Source: Bin5 sp965220715
GTDB taxonomy: Bacteria; Chloroflexota; Anaerolineae; Caldilineales; Caldilineaceae
Direction of reading: 5' to 3'
Assembly: GCA_965220715.1 (NCBI GenBank)
Contig: OZ244843.1
Span: 5,394,001-5,458,000 of the forward strand
DNA: 64,000 bases
The translations under genes were made by a program, and so were the position numbers. Shown one piece after another: positions 17,854 to 26,118 of the stretch. The notes beneath the pieces were generated by a model. That model was not told the origin of the DNA and ran no database searches. It worked only from the letters and a program-made list of their open reading frames with translations. The number at the start of each line of letters is the position of its first letter. Position 1 is the first letter of the stretch.

Positions 17854-17954
17854 GAGTGTGAACTCCTTTTCTTAACTGCAGTGAATAGTGGTTAGTGGCC
17901 AGTGGCTAGTCACACGAGTGGATCCCGGAGCTTACTGGTCACTGGCAATTTGTG
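17854..17954. repeat. Heptamer-type repeat between atpB and atpE
   Basis: After the atpE ribosome-binding site the gap reads AACTGCAGTGAATAGTGG, then TTAGTGGCCAGTGGCTAGTC, and ends TACTGGTCACTGGC. This is the third gap in the operon carrying this repeat family. Confidence 0.6.
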
Positions 17955-18917
17955 TCAATGGTGATCGTCATGCCTGACAGTGGCCATTGTAAAGAATGCC
18001 AGCGTCAGCAACATGAAAACAAGCGCCTGGATGAAACCGATGAACAACTCCAGCCCGTAAAATACGCTGGGCAGGAGAAACGTGACCAGGAATGCCATCA
18101 CCGCCAACACAACTTCACCGGCGAAGACATTGCCGAAGAGACGAAAAGAGAAGCTGACGATCTTGGAGATCTCGGCGATCAGCTCGAAAAAGCCAACCAC
18201 GGCCCCCATTCCATCCTTGAACGGATTCTTGAAGAACTTGGTGAAATAGCGGATACCCAACGCCTGGACGCCGAAAAATTGGGTCATGAAGACCGAGATG
18301 AGCGCCAGGGCCAGGGTCACATTCAGGTCGGCGGAGGGGCTGCGAAACAGGGGCACAAGGACGGGAGCGCCTTCTTCTGCGGCCGCGGCGACTGCGACGG
18401 CATCTCCCGCGGCCATTGCCATCTGGTTGCCCAATTGGGCCTGTGCGTGGCTGTCCGCCGCAGCGCTATGGTTGATGCCGATCGAGCCAAAGCCGGGCAG
18501 CAGGCCAATATAGTTGCTGACCAGAACAAAGATGAAGATGGTAATGACCCAAGGGAAAAATTTACGGCTGTTGGCGGAGCCATGGCCGGCGATGCTCTGG
18601 GTCAGATTCCACATTCCTTCGACCAGCATTTCGACAATGTTCTGCCAGGCGCCGGGGACTTCCTTCATTTTGGCCACGGCAAAGACGGCCATCAGGATAA
18701 TGATAATGTCGACCAGAAAGGTTGTCAGCAAGCCATTGGTAAACCACTTTGGCCCGTGTTCCAGCAGCGATTCGGCCGCCAATTCCACGTGGGGCGGGCC
18801 TACCCGAAACCACGGCAGCACGCTCAGAACGAGCAAGGCAACAATGCCAATGGTCACATTGCGTTTGCGTGTGTTCGAGAGGAATGATTGGAGAAGATTC
18901 TTGAGTCGGCTGAACAA
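17955..18917 (-). CDS. atpB: ATP synthase F0 subunit a, TTG start
   Basis: About 320 residues. The TTG at 18917 is preferred: AGGAG (18930-18926) lies eight bases upstream. Another TTG at 18941 adds eight residues without a ribosome-binding site. The essential Arg is near residue 259 in SFSFRLFGNVFAGEV, which faces the c-ring carboxylate. Several membrane helices are evident. An Ala/Glu-rich periplasmic loop (about residues 148-192, AAADSHAQAQL ... AAAAEEG) looks longer than usual. First gene of the operon; no atpI is seen upstream. Confidence 0.93.
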   Translation of the reverse strand: MFSRLKNLLQSFLSNTRKRNVTIGIVALLVLSVLPWFRVGPPHVELAAESLLEHGPKWFTNGLLTTFLVDIIIILMAVFAVAKMKEVPGAWQNIVEMLVEGMWNLTQSIAGHGSANSRKFFPWVITIFIFVLVSNYIGLLPGFGSIGINHSAAADSHAQAQLGNQMAMAAGDAVAVAAAAEEGAPVLVPLFRSPSADLNVTLALALISVFMTQFFGVQALGIRYFTKFFKNPFKDGMGAVVGFFELIAEISKIVSFSFRLFGNVFAGEVVLAVMAFLVTFLLPSVFYGLELFIGFIQALVFMLLTLAFFTMATVRHDDHH

Positions 18918-19164
18918 GATCCACGCTCCTGTGAACGGCAATTTTTGGCGGTCGGTATCCAGTAATCAGTCGCTGCCAGGAGACGGCGTCTGAGGCGTTG
19001 CCAAAGACTGGAAACAGATCGGCCACTGATGCTTCCACACTTAGCGGGTTGGGACGATGGGAATTGCCCAGACCGCCCTTCAGAACGCGACTGCCCTCTG
19101 TATTGCTCGATCAGGGGGATACATATCAGTGGGGCCGCCGTAAAGCTTGAAAAAGTCTATTTTA

Positions 19165-19194
19165 AGTATATAAGAGCGCGGAGGGATTGCGCAA
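19165..19194 (-). promoter_or_regulatory. Candidate promoter of the ATP synthase operon
   Basis: On the minus strand TTGCGC (19194-19189) and TATACT (19170-19165) are 18 bp apart, about 240 bp before atpB. The 440-bp gap from 18918 to 19358 otherwise shows no coding sequence. The -10 box is good and the -35 box is partial. Confidence 0.4.
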
Positions 19195-19358
19195 ATTTTC
19201 ACAGCGTTGTTTCAGCATTTGATTGTTCTCGGCTGTTACTGTTGAGCGGCAGCCGACTAGGCGAATTCAACGCGTCTCTGATTGCCAGTTGCCAGTGTCT
19301 GCGCTGGCTAAGGGGAATTGGCAGAAAGCAACCGCTGTTTTCGCAGGCCGATGTTGTT

Positions 19359-20363
19359 TCAGATATCGTAGATACTGATGGCGGTGGCGATAATGAAGAG
19401 GAAAATGGTTGTCCCGATCAGCATCCTGTTTCTGTGCAGGATTTCAATCCAGGAGGGAGGCGGCAAGAAATCAGTCGTCGGATCTTTTTTGGCGCTGTCG
19501 GCGCCGAAAAGCGTCTGCCGCAAGGCTGCGATATTGGAGGGACGTTCGTCGGGATGCATCGCCAGCGCCTGGAAGACGGCCCTTTCCGTTCGCGTCGAGA
19601 TGGCCGGATTCAACTGCCGCAGTGGATCAAGCAACCCGGACTTGAGGAAACGCTCCTTGGCATCCTGTGGCGGGGTACTCGCCAGCAGGTGATAGAGAGT
19701 CGCGCCGACGCTGTAGATGTCTGAGCGTATATCGGTATGACCGGTGTCGCCTCCGTACTGCTCGAGCGGCGTATAGGCTACGGTGCCCCGGCCCTGGACG
19801 ACCGTCACTGTGCGCGAGTCGTCCGGTTGGAGCACTTTAACCAGGCCGAAATCCACCAGTTTCAGTCTATTTTCGGGTGTGATTTTGATGTTACCCGGTT
19901 TGATGTCGCGATGGAGCACCGGCGGGTCCTGGTTGTGCAGATATTCCAGCGCGTCCAAGAGTTGCGAGGCCCACAACAGCACCTGGGCCTCCGAAAGGTG
20001 TTTCTTCTGCCGTAGTGCCTCATTCACGATTTCTTGCAGATCGCGGCCTTCGATAAAATCCATCACCAGATACTCGCGCCCGTCGAGGGAAAAATAGTCC
20101 GACACCTTGGGTAGGTTGGGATGATCGAGGCGGGCCAGAACACTGGCTTCCTGGTAGAACTGTTCAATCGTCTGGCCGAGATCCAGTTCGGGTCCCCGTT
20201 GGTCGATCAGCAGGGCGGGCAGGATCTCTTTGATCGCGCAGACCCGCCCATCCAGGCGCAGATCGTTGGCGCGGTAGACCGCGCCCATTCCGCCCTGACC
20301 CACCAGCCGGACAATTTCATAGCGTCCACGCAGAATGGAGTCTGAATCCAACACTGTAGACAA
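19359..20363 (-). CDS. Membrane-anchored Ser/Thr protein kinase
   Basis: 334 residues with a complete Hanks-type kinase domain: glycine loop GQGGMG (22-27), Lys45 (CAIKE), HRDIKPGN (151-158), DFG (171-173) and GTVAYTPLEQYGG, where PLEQ replaces the common APEQ. A short linker leads to a single C-terminal membrane helix (about 314-331), so the kinase domain should face the cytoplasm. No extracellular sensor domain follows: the protein ends three residues past the helix. It is divergent from an FHA-domain regulator, which is the natural type of phospho-threonine reader for such a kinase. Confidence 0.93.
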   Translation of the reverse strand: MSTVLDSDSILRGRYEIVRLVGQGGMGAVYRANDLRLDGRVCAIKEILPALLIDQRGPELDLGQTIEQFYQEASVLARLDHPNLPKVSDYFSLDGREYLVMDFIEGRDLQEIVNEALRQKKHLSEAQVLLWASQLLDALEYLHNQDPPVLHRDIKPGNIKITPENRLKLVDFGLVKVLQPDDSRTVTVVQGRGTVAYTPLEQYGGDTGHTDIRSDIYSVGATLYHLLASTPPQDAKERFLKSGLLDPLRQLNPAISTRTERAVFQALAMHPDERPSNIAALRQTLFGADSAKKDPTTDFLPPPSWIEILHRNRMLIGTTIFLFIIATAISIYDI

Positions 20364-20556
20364 GAGACACCTCTGTAAGCTTACCGGACCGTTGGAGGCG
20401 CATCAACCCCGGAAAAGGAAGGACTGCCGCCCACTGCGCGCCCCGGAGGGAGATAACGCCATTGTGCGATGTCGCAGACCGCAGAATTTGTGGCATCCAT
20501 TCGGCCAAGACATCCTACCACGCAAGCCTGGTTGCGCCCTCATTATGGGAAATCGG

Positions 20557-20585
20557 TTGACGAATCACACTCGTTTCGTTATAAT
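20557..20585 (+). promoter_or_regulatory. Strong sigma-70-type promoter for the FHA regulator gene
   Basis: TTGACG (20557-20562) and TATAAT (20580-20585) with an ideal 17-bp spacer. Transcription would begin near 20592 and give a leader of about 175 bases that includes the 24-bp direct repeats. Confidence 0.7.
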
Positions 20586-20654
20586 GAACTTCCCCCCTGG
20601 AATCGCTACACCAGGTTTACGGATGTCCTTTCGCCATTATAGATCGAAGGATTG

Positions 20655-20702
20655 GATGCAGAGAACCATACTAAATGAGATGCAGAGAACCATACTATAT
20701 GA
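20655..20702 (+). repeat. Two tandem 24-bp direct repeats in the leader of the FHA gene
   Basis: GATGCAGAGAACCATACTAA plus ATGA (20655-20678) is followed directly by a second copy (20679-20702) that differs at one position (A to T at 20699 of the aligned unit). They lie between the promoter and the coding sequence and could be operator sites or an RNA element. Confidence 0.6.
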
Positions 20703-20769
20703 ATAGAAGGCAAAACGTGCAAGTGACAATAATAGTTTTCCTTGCAAGGTATTTTTAAGAGGGGTGGAA

Positions 20770-21498
20770 ATGACGCAAGAGGGCAACAACGCTGAACAAC
20801 GTTTCGCAGATAATCGTCAAGCCCGACCTGTCGACAGACTACGTGAGACGGCAATGCTGATCCTCCGCCATGGCAACCAGACCGGTCAGGGTTGGCCGTT
20901 AAGCCGTACCACCGCCTTGATCATCGGGCGCCACGAAGAATGCCACGTTACGCTGCCTGACCGCCAGGTAAGCCGCAACCACGCTCGAATCTTCTGGGAC
21001 GGCTACGGCTATTCGATCGAGGACCTGGGCAGCAAGAACGGAACCCATGTCAATGGCGTGGATATTGCCGACGCGTCCCATAGCCTGTCCGATGGCGACG
21101 AAGTGCAGATCGCACTGCGATTCAAATTGTCCTTTGTCGATGACGAGGCAACCACGCCCCTGACGCTGGACTCTCCCGAACCCGAAGTGCAGCTCGAATC
21201 AGGTCTGCGGATTGAAGAAGAGACCCGCCAGGTGTGGCTCAGCGGCTCGCTTTTGGAGCCCCCTTTGAGTCTGCATCAGTACCGGCTGCTGAGTGCGCTC
21301 TGGCATGAGGGGGGTGGGGTAATGACTCGGGAACAGATCGTGCAGGCGGTCTGGCCAGAGACCAGTGGGGCCGGTGTCAGCAAGCAGGCCATTGACGCAC
21401 TTGTACGCCGGCTGCGGGAACGGCTCTACGAGCACGACGAGAAATCCAACTTTATTGTAACAGTGCGCGGCCACGGATTCCGGCTGGAGAATCCCTGA
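20770..21498 (+). CDS. FHA domain plus winged-helix DNA-binding regulator
   Basis: 242 residues from ATG 20770 (AAGAGGGG upstream; a GTG at 20764 is the alternative). The FHA domain (about 45-115) has the phospho-threonine-binding motifs GRHEECHV, VSRNHARI and LGSKNGTHVNG. The C-terminal part (about 145-242) is an OmpR-type winged helix (LLSALWHEGGGVMTREQIVQAVWP, then KQAIDALVRRLRERL and VRGHGFRLE). This is a phosphorylation-responsive transcription factor, and the divergent kinase gene is its likely partner. There is no receiver domain, so signalling would be by Thr phosphorylation rather than Asp. Confidence 0.9.
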   Translation: MTQEGNNAEQRFADNRQARPVDRLRETAMLILRHGNQTGQGWPLSRTTALIIGRHEECHVTLPDRQVSRNHARIFWDGYGYSIEDLGSKNGTHVNGVDIADASHSLSDGDEVQIALRFKLSFVDDEATTPLTLDSPEPEVQLESGLRIEEETRQVWLSGSLLEPPLSLHQYRLLSALWHEGGGVMTREQIVQAVWPETSGAGVSKQAIDALVRRLRERLYEHDEKSNFIVTVRGHGFRLENP

Positions 21499-21587
21499 CC
21501 ACAAGAGCGGAGCGCGAAAAGCGAGGTATTCTCTCTTCTCGTTCCTCTTCACTCTCTGCGCGCCCAAGGAGCGACGACTCAGGGCTG

Positions 21588-22958
21588 ATGAAGGTCCCGG
21601 CTGGATTGCGTCCGAAAAATACCGAGCGCCGCGCACAGCAGGACGCGGCGACGATCGCAGCCGGCGCCCGCGAGTCGCTGGCCTGGAGCGCGCCCACTAT
21701 CGAATCAACCACAATTGGCGGCGGGCCATTGGGCCTCTACATCCACATTCCATTTTGCGCCCGGAAGTGCCCCTACTGCGACTTCAATACCTATGCTCGT
21801 CTGGAACCTCTTTACGAAGCCTACACGCAGGCTCTTTGCCTAGAGATAAGCCAGTGGGCGGCACGTCTTGACGGGCGCATGGTGCATACTGTATTCCTGG
21901 GCGGCGGCACCCCAACGGTGCTCAGTTCAGGTCAACTGGCGCAGATTTTGGAGTTGGTGCAGGACCGGTTCACCCTGGCAGCCGACGTTGAAATCAGCAG
22001 TGAAGCCAATCCGGGCATAGAGGATTGGGGGCAGTTCGCCCTGTTGCACAGCCTGGGCGTGAACCGGCTGAGCATGGGCGTGCAGAGCTTTCAGGCGGAG
22101 GAATTGGAGTTTCTGGGCCGCATCCACGACGCGGACGACGCGTTGCGCGCCTTTGACGCGGCTGTGAAAGCGGGCTTCGCCAACATCAATCTTGATTTTA
22201 TGTTCGGGTTGCCCCGACAGTCGGTGGAAGCTTGGAACGACACAGTGGACAAGGCCCTGGCTCTCGCCCCGCGGCACTTGAGCCTTTACAGTCTGATTGT
22301 CGAGCCGGATACGCCACTGGCGCATTGGGTGGAGACCGGTCAGACGCCGGCGCCGGATGATGACGTGGCCTCAGAGTTGTACGAAATTGCGATTTCCCGC
22401 CTGAGGGCGGCCGGTTATGACCAGTACGAGGTGTCGAACTGGGTGCGCGGCGCTGAATACGCCAGTCGACACAACCTACTCTACTGGCGCAATCAGGAGT
22501 GGGTCGGTGTGGGGCCTGGCGCGCACAGCCATATGCGCTATCCCATTTCGTTGCAAGGGAAGGCGATGCCTGACCTTGCATTCCTTTCTCGTGACCCTTG
22601 TCAGGGGTCAGCGGGGGTTTGTTCGCCCGCAGCCGCCGTACGGTGGTCGAATCGAAAGGGTGTGCAGGGCTACATAAAGCATGTCGATGCGGACTTGAGC
22701 CCCGTTGATTTCCATGAGGAGCTGTCGGACGAGGTTTCAATGGGCGAAACGATGATGCTGGGACTGCGGCTCGTGCGAGAGGGGGTGTCATTTGCCCGCT
22801 TTGAGGAGACACACGGGCTTTCATTGCGCGCTGCGTTTGGGCCCAGTCTGGATCGACTGCAAGATGCCGGCCTGCTGGAATCGGATGGAGAACGAGTGCG
22901 CCTGACCCCCAGAGGGCTGCTCCTCGGGAACCGCGTGTTCAGCGAGTTTATCGCATGA
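21588..22958 (+). CDS. hemW: HemW-like radical SAM protein with in-frame insertion
   Basis: 456 residues. The radical-SAM cluster ligands are Cys57, Cys61 and Cys64 (CARKCPYCDF), and GGGTPT, VNRLSMGVQSFQ and GVGPGAHSHM follow as in HemW. HemW-type proteins are haem chaperones related to oxygen-independent coproporphyrinogen oxidase. The first 45 residues are not conserved in type and a start nearer 21717 is possible. About 33 residues (roughly 317-350) interrupt the family sequence between GAHSHM and RWSNRKGVQGYI. They are encoded by DNA that contains a TGACCC/GGGTCA hairpin and look like a repeat insertion. Confidence 0.85.
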   Translation: MKVPAGLRPKNTERRAQQDAATIAAGARESLAWSAPTIESTTIGGGPLGLYIHIPFCARKCPYCDFNTYARLEPLYEAYTQALCLEISQWAARLDGRMVHTVFLGGGTPTVLSSGQLAQILELVQDRFTLAADVEISSEANPGIEDWGQFALLHSLGVNRLSMGVQSFQAEELEFLGRIHDADDALRAFDAAVKAGFANINLDFMFGLPRQSVEAWNDTVDKALALAPRHLSLYSLIVEPDTPLAHWVETGQTPAPDDDVASELYEIAISRLRAAGYDQYEVSNWVRGAEYASRHNLLYWRNQEWVGVGPGAHSHMRYPISLQGKAMPDLAFLSRDPCQGSAGVCSPAAAVRWSNRKGVQGYIKHVDADLSPVDFHEELSDEVSMGETMMLGLRLVREGVSFARFEETHGLSLRAAFGPSLDRLQDAGLLESDGERVRLTPRGLLLGNRVFSEFIA

Positions 22959-23048
22959 GCGCCGCGGGCCAGCAGCCTTGTCGATTTCTACGCGCGCTCG
23001 TGTGGCAGAACGGTGGCGCGCATCCCACGACCACAACTCTGAGGGAGT

Positions 23049-23723
23049 ATGCCAGTGCTGCAGGCGATTGTATTTGACTTTGACGGAACGATTCTGGACA
23101 CAGAGACGCCTGATTTCCAGACCTGGCAGGACGTTTACCACAACCACGGCGCTGAGTTGCCGCTTGACCTCTGGCTGCAATGCGTGGGTGGCGGCACGGG
23201 CGTGTTTCGCCCCGAAGACTATCTGGAAGGATTGCTGGGCAGAGAGATCGACCGGCAGCGCCTGCGTACAGAACGGCGGAAGCTTTTTCTGGAAAGGATA
23301 GAGGTCCAACCGATCATGCCCGGCGTGCTCGAACTGATCGCCGCAGCCGAGCGACGAGGGGTCAGGCTGGCAGTCGCCTCGAGTTCTGATCGAAAATGGG
23401 TGGAGTCGCATTTGCAACGGCTGGGACTGCGCGGGCGCTTTGCCGCGGTGGTAACCGCGGATGATGTCGAGCGGGTTAAACCGGACCCGGCCCTTTACCG
23501 GCTGGCGGCGCAGAAGTTAGACGTTTCGCCCCAGCGAGCGGTCGCGATCGAAGATTCCTACAACGGGATGGTGGGTGCACAACGGGCTGGATTGCGCTGT
23601 GTTTCGGTACCGAATCGCATCACCCGCGACTCCGACTTCTCGGCCGCCGATCTCTGCCTGGACTCAATAGCCAGCATTGCGCCGGATGATTTGATCGCCT
23701 GTTTCGATGGTTCGAACACTTAA
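23049..23723 (+). CDS. HAD-family hydrolase (beta-phosphoglucomutase/phosphatase type)
   Basis: 224 residues from ATG 23049 (GAGGGAG upstream). All four HAD motifs are present: DFDGTILDTE (nucleophile Asp and acid/base Asp), SSSD for motif II, Lys in RVKPDP for motif III and AIEDS for motif IV. The helical cap between motifs I and II is of the small alpha type found in phosphoglucomutase-like and phosphoglycolate phosphatases. The substrate cannot be assigned. It lies between hemW and coaD on the same strand. Confidence 0.9.
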   Translation: MPVLQAIVFDFDGTILDTETPDFQTWQDVYHNHGAELPLDLWLQCVGGGTGVFRPEDYLEGLLGREIDRQRLRTERRKLFLERIEVQPIMPGVLELIAAAERRGVRLAVASSSDRKWVESHLQRLGLRGRFAAVVTADDVERVKPDPALYRLAAQKLDVSPQRAVAIEDSYNGMVGAQRAGLRCVSVPNRITRDSDFSAADLCLDSIASIAPDDLIACFDGSNT

Positions 23724-23800
23724 CCTTTGCCGCCCTTAAGGCAGATGCAAGGCCGCCGGGCCCGCCATTGCATAGATCGTCGTTGAGAAACCGAAGCATT

Positions 23801-24289
23801 ATGACTCGTGCCATCTATCCCGGCAGTTTCGATCCTTTCCATAACGGCCATCGGGACATTGCCCGCCGGGCGGCTGCGCTCTTTGATGAACTGCTCGTGA
23901 CGGTCTTCGACGCGCCGGCCAAGAGGCTACTCTTTTCCACGGACGAGCGGATTCAGTTGGCGCGGGAAGCCCTTGAGGACGTGAAGAATATCACGATTGT
24001 GTCATATAGCGGACTAACGGTAAAATGGGCACAGCAACATGGTATCCGGGTAATCGTACGCGGCCTGCGCAATGTGGATGACCTTTTCTTTGAATCGCGC
24101 ATAGACATGGCCAACCGGCAGATGGCGCCACAGATCGAGACATGTTACCTGCTATGCAGCACGGAGTATGTTTATCTCAGTTCAACCATTCTGAAGGAAG
24201 TTGCCAGCCTGGAAGGCGATGTTTCCCACTGGGTGACTCCGCGTACTGAGGAGGCCTTAGGGCAACGGTTTGCTAAACGCAAGCAGTAG
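23801..24289 (+). CDS. coaD: Phosphopantetheine adenylyltransferase
   Basis: 162 residues from ATG 23801, the normal length; reading from 23768 adds non-family residues. The nucleotidyltransferase signatures PGSFDPFHNGH and YLSSTILKEVA (equivalent of ISSTxxR/K) are both clear. It catalyses the adenylation of 4'-phosphopantetheine in coenzyme A synthesis. Confidence 0.95.
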   Translation: MTRAIYPGSFDPFHNGHRDIARRAAALFDELLVTVFDAPAKRLLFSTDERIQLAREALEDVKNITIVSYSGLTVKWAQQHGIRVIVRGLRNVDDLFFESRIDMANRQMAPQIETCYLLCSTEYVYLSSTILKEVASLEGDVSHWVTPRTEEALGQRFAKRKQ

Positions 24290-24357
24290 CGGATTAGCTT
24301 CCGGTTTCTTGTTTCTGGCGGCTGCCGGGAACAGCCAAACGAAAGTTCAACCTGATC

Positions 24358-24912
24358 ATGGAAATTCTACAACTGGTGGATCAACTTGAACAGACCTTGA
24401 ACAGAGGTTGGCGGGTGCCTCTGGCCCCCTCCCTGATCGTGAATTCGGAGGAGTGTCTCCGGCTGATAGATCAGATGCGTATCAGCATACCGAGCGCGAT
24501 CAAGGAAAGCGAGCGCATGATTACCGAGCGCGACCGCATAATCAGTGATGCGCAGGCGCGGGCGGAGCAGATCATCGCCCACGCCGAGCAGCAGGCAATA
24601 CAGGTCGTCAGCGAAGACGCCATCACCGAACGCGCGCGGGAAGAAGCGGAGCGGATTATCGCGCATGGACACGCCGAAGCGATCCGTCTGGTTGATGAAG
24701 CTGAAGTCTACGCGCTCGATGTGCTTTACCGTTTGCGGGACAAACTGAACAACTCGCTGCACCAGGCAGAGAATGGCATCCAGGCGATCGAAGCCAGCCA
24801 GGCGCCCCAGGAGCAGCCCGCGTTGGAAGAAACCGAGAGCGAATTCGCATTTTCCTCTGCCATACCCTCCGATGATGATGACGATGATGCAGAGCTGCAG
24901 GAAGACACATAG
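24358..24912 (+). CDS. Coiled-coil protein, function unknown
   Basis: 184 residues. The region about 40-145 is a long charged helix rich in heptads (ERMITERDRIISDAQARAEQ, AHAEQQAIQVVSEDA, EEAERIIAHGHAEAIRLVDE), similar in character to ATP synthase b or DivIVA-like stalks. The C terminus is an acidic Ser/Glu/Asp tail (PSDDDDDDAELQED). No membrane helix or enzyme motif is visible. It follows coaD by 68 bp, an arrangement I believe recurs in related genomes, but the role is unknown. Confidence 0.75.
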   Translation: MEILQLVDQLEQTLNRGWRVPLAPSLIVNSEECLRLIDQMRISIPSAIKESERMITERDRIISDAQARAEQIIAHAEQQAIQVVSEDAITERAREEAERIIAHGHAEAIRLVDEAEVYALDVLYRLRDKLNNSLHQAENGIQAIEASQAPQEQPALEETESEFAFSSAIPSDDDDDDAELQEDT

Positions 24913-24939
24913 TCGCCGCATGCATAACCTCTCCTGCTG

Positions 24940-26118
24940 ATGATTGGCCGCTTCGCCTCTTTAGTGCGCAGGAAGTCAGACTCTATCAACCGCATACTGT
25001 CGCTCGCAGCGAGGTCGCCCCGCGTTAGAAAGCTGATTGGGGCGCTACTTCTTTGCAGCATTGTTGGCCTGACCTATCGTTCCTATTTTCGTAACTGGGT
25101 CCCTTTGGGCCCGCAACGAACGGTCGCAACGATCAACCCCAAAATGGGCGTTCATACGCGCCTGACCGATGAGCCGGAGGCGGCCAAGGTCAAACGAAGC
25201 CTCGAAATGGTACGCGAGATGGGCGCGTCCTGGATTGTTGAGTATTTCCCCTGGGCCTACTACGAACCGAGACGCGGCCAATTCGAATGGAGCCACCCTG
25301 ACTTGGTCATCGACCACGCGAACCGGCAGGGGCTAACCGTGATCGCCCGCTTGGGTTATGTGCCGGAGTGGGCGCGCCCGGAAGATTCCCATCATCTTTA
25401 TTTGGCGGAGGAAAATTACGAGGCGTTCGGGCGCTACGCCGTCGAATTCGTGCGACGCTATCAGGGCAAAGTGGGCTATCTGATCATATGGAACGAGCCG
25501 AATCTGAGCCTGGAATGGGGGTTTCGCCCGGTCGACCCGGGGTCCTACGTGGAGATGCTGAAGGTGGTGTACCCGATGGTGAAAGCGGCCGCTCCGGAAG
25601 TGCAGGTGCTTGCCGGCGCGCTCGCGCCCACGCTGGACCCGCCGGGCAGCGAATGGAGCATGAACGATCTGGACTACCTGCAGCGGATGTACGACGCGGG
25701 CGCGGCCGACTACTTTGACATTTTGGCGATTCACGCTTACGGCCTGGGATTCGAGGCTGACGAGCCGGCCGGCGAATCGGTTGTCAACTTTCGACGCTCC
25801 GAACTGCTGCGAGAGATCATGGTACGCAACGGCGACAGCGACAAGACAGCCATGATCACCGAAGGGGGATGGAACGACCATCCTCGCTGGACGAGGGCGG
25901 TTCGTCCCGCCCAGCGCATCCTCAACTCGGTACAGGCTTACGAGATCGCCCGCACCGAATGGCCCTGGCTCGAAAGCGTCAGTCTCTGGGTCTTTCGCTT
26001 CCCCTGGGATCAGAAGAGCTACCAGGACAACTACACCTTTGTCGGCACCGATTTTGAACCCAAGGCGATCTATCTGGAGATGCAGAGTTACGCGGAGGGG
26101 CGGTTCGACGCGCCATGA
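24940..26118 (+). CDS. Membrane-anchored glycoside-hydrolase-like protein (clan A fold)
   Basis: 392 residues. A single N-terminal membrane helix (about 31-47) should place the catalytic domain outside the cell. The barrel begins MGVHTRLTDEPEAAKVKRSLEMVREMGASWIV and has the acid/base motif IWNEPN (Glu186) and a candidate nucleophile Glu308 (MITEGGW), as in GH39/GH5-like enzymes. It resembles the C-terminal half of the protein at 1-3039 (same NLxxEWG and ALAP blocks). The stop overlaps the next start by four bases, so it is coupled to a solute-binding-like protein. Confidence 0.82.
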   Translation: MIGRFASLVRRKSDSINRILSLAARSPRVRKLIGALLLCSIVGLTYRSYFRNWVPLGPQRTVATINPKMGVHTRLTDEPEAAKVKRSLEMVREMGASWIVEYFPWAYYEPRRGQFEWSHPDLVIDHANRQGLTVIARLGYVPEWARPEDSHHLYLAEENYEAFGRYAVEFVRRYQGKVGYLIIWNEPNLSLEWGFRPVDPGSYVEMLKVVYPMVKAAAPEVQVLAGALAPTLDPPGSEWSMNDLDYLQRMYDAGAADYFDILAIHAYGLGFEADEPAGESVVNFRRSELLREIMVRNGDSDKTAMITEGGWNDHPRWTRAVRPAQRILNSVQAYEIARTEWPWLESVSLWVFRFPWDQKSYQDNYTFVGTDFEPKAIYLEMQSYAEGRFDAP

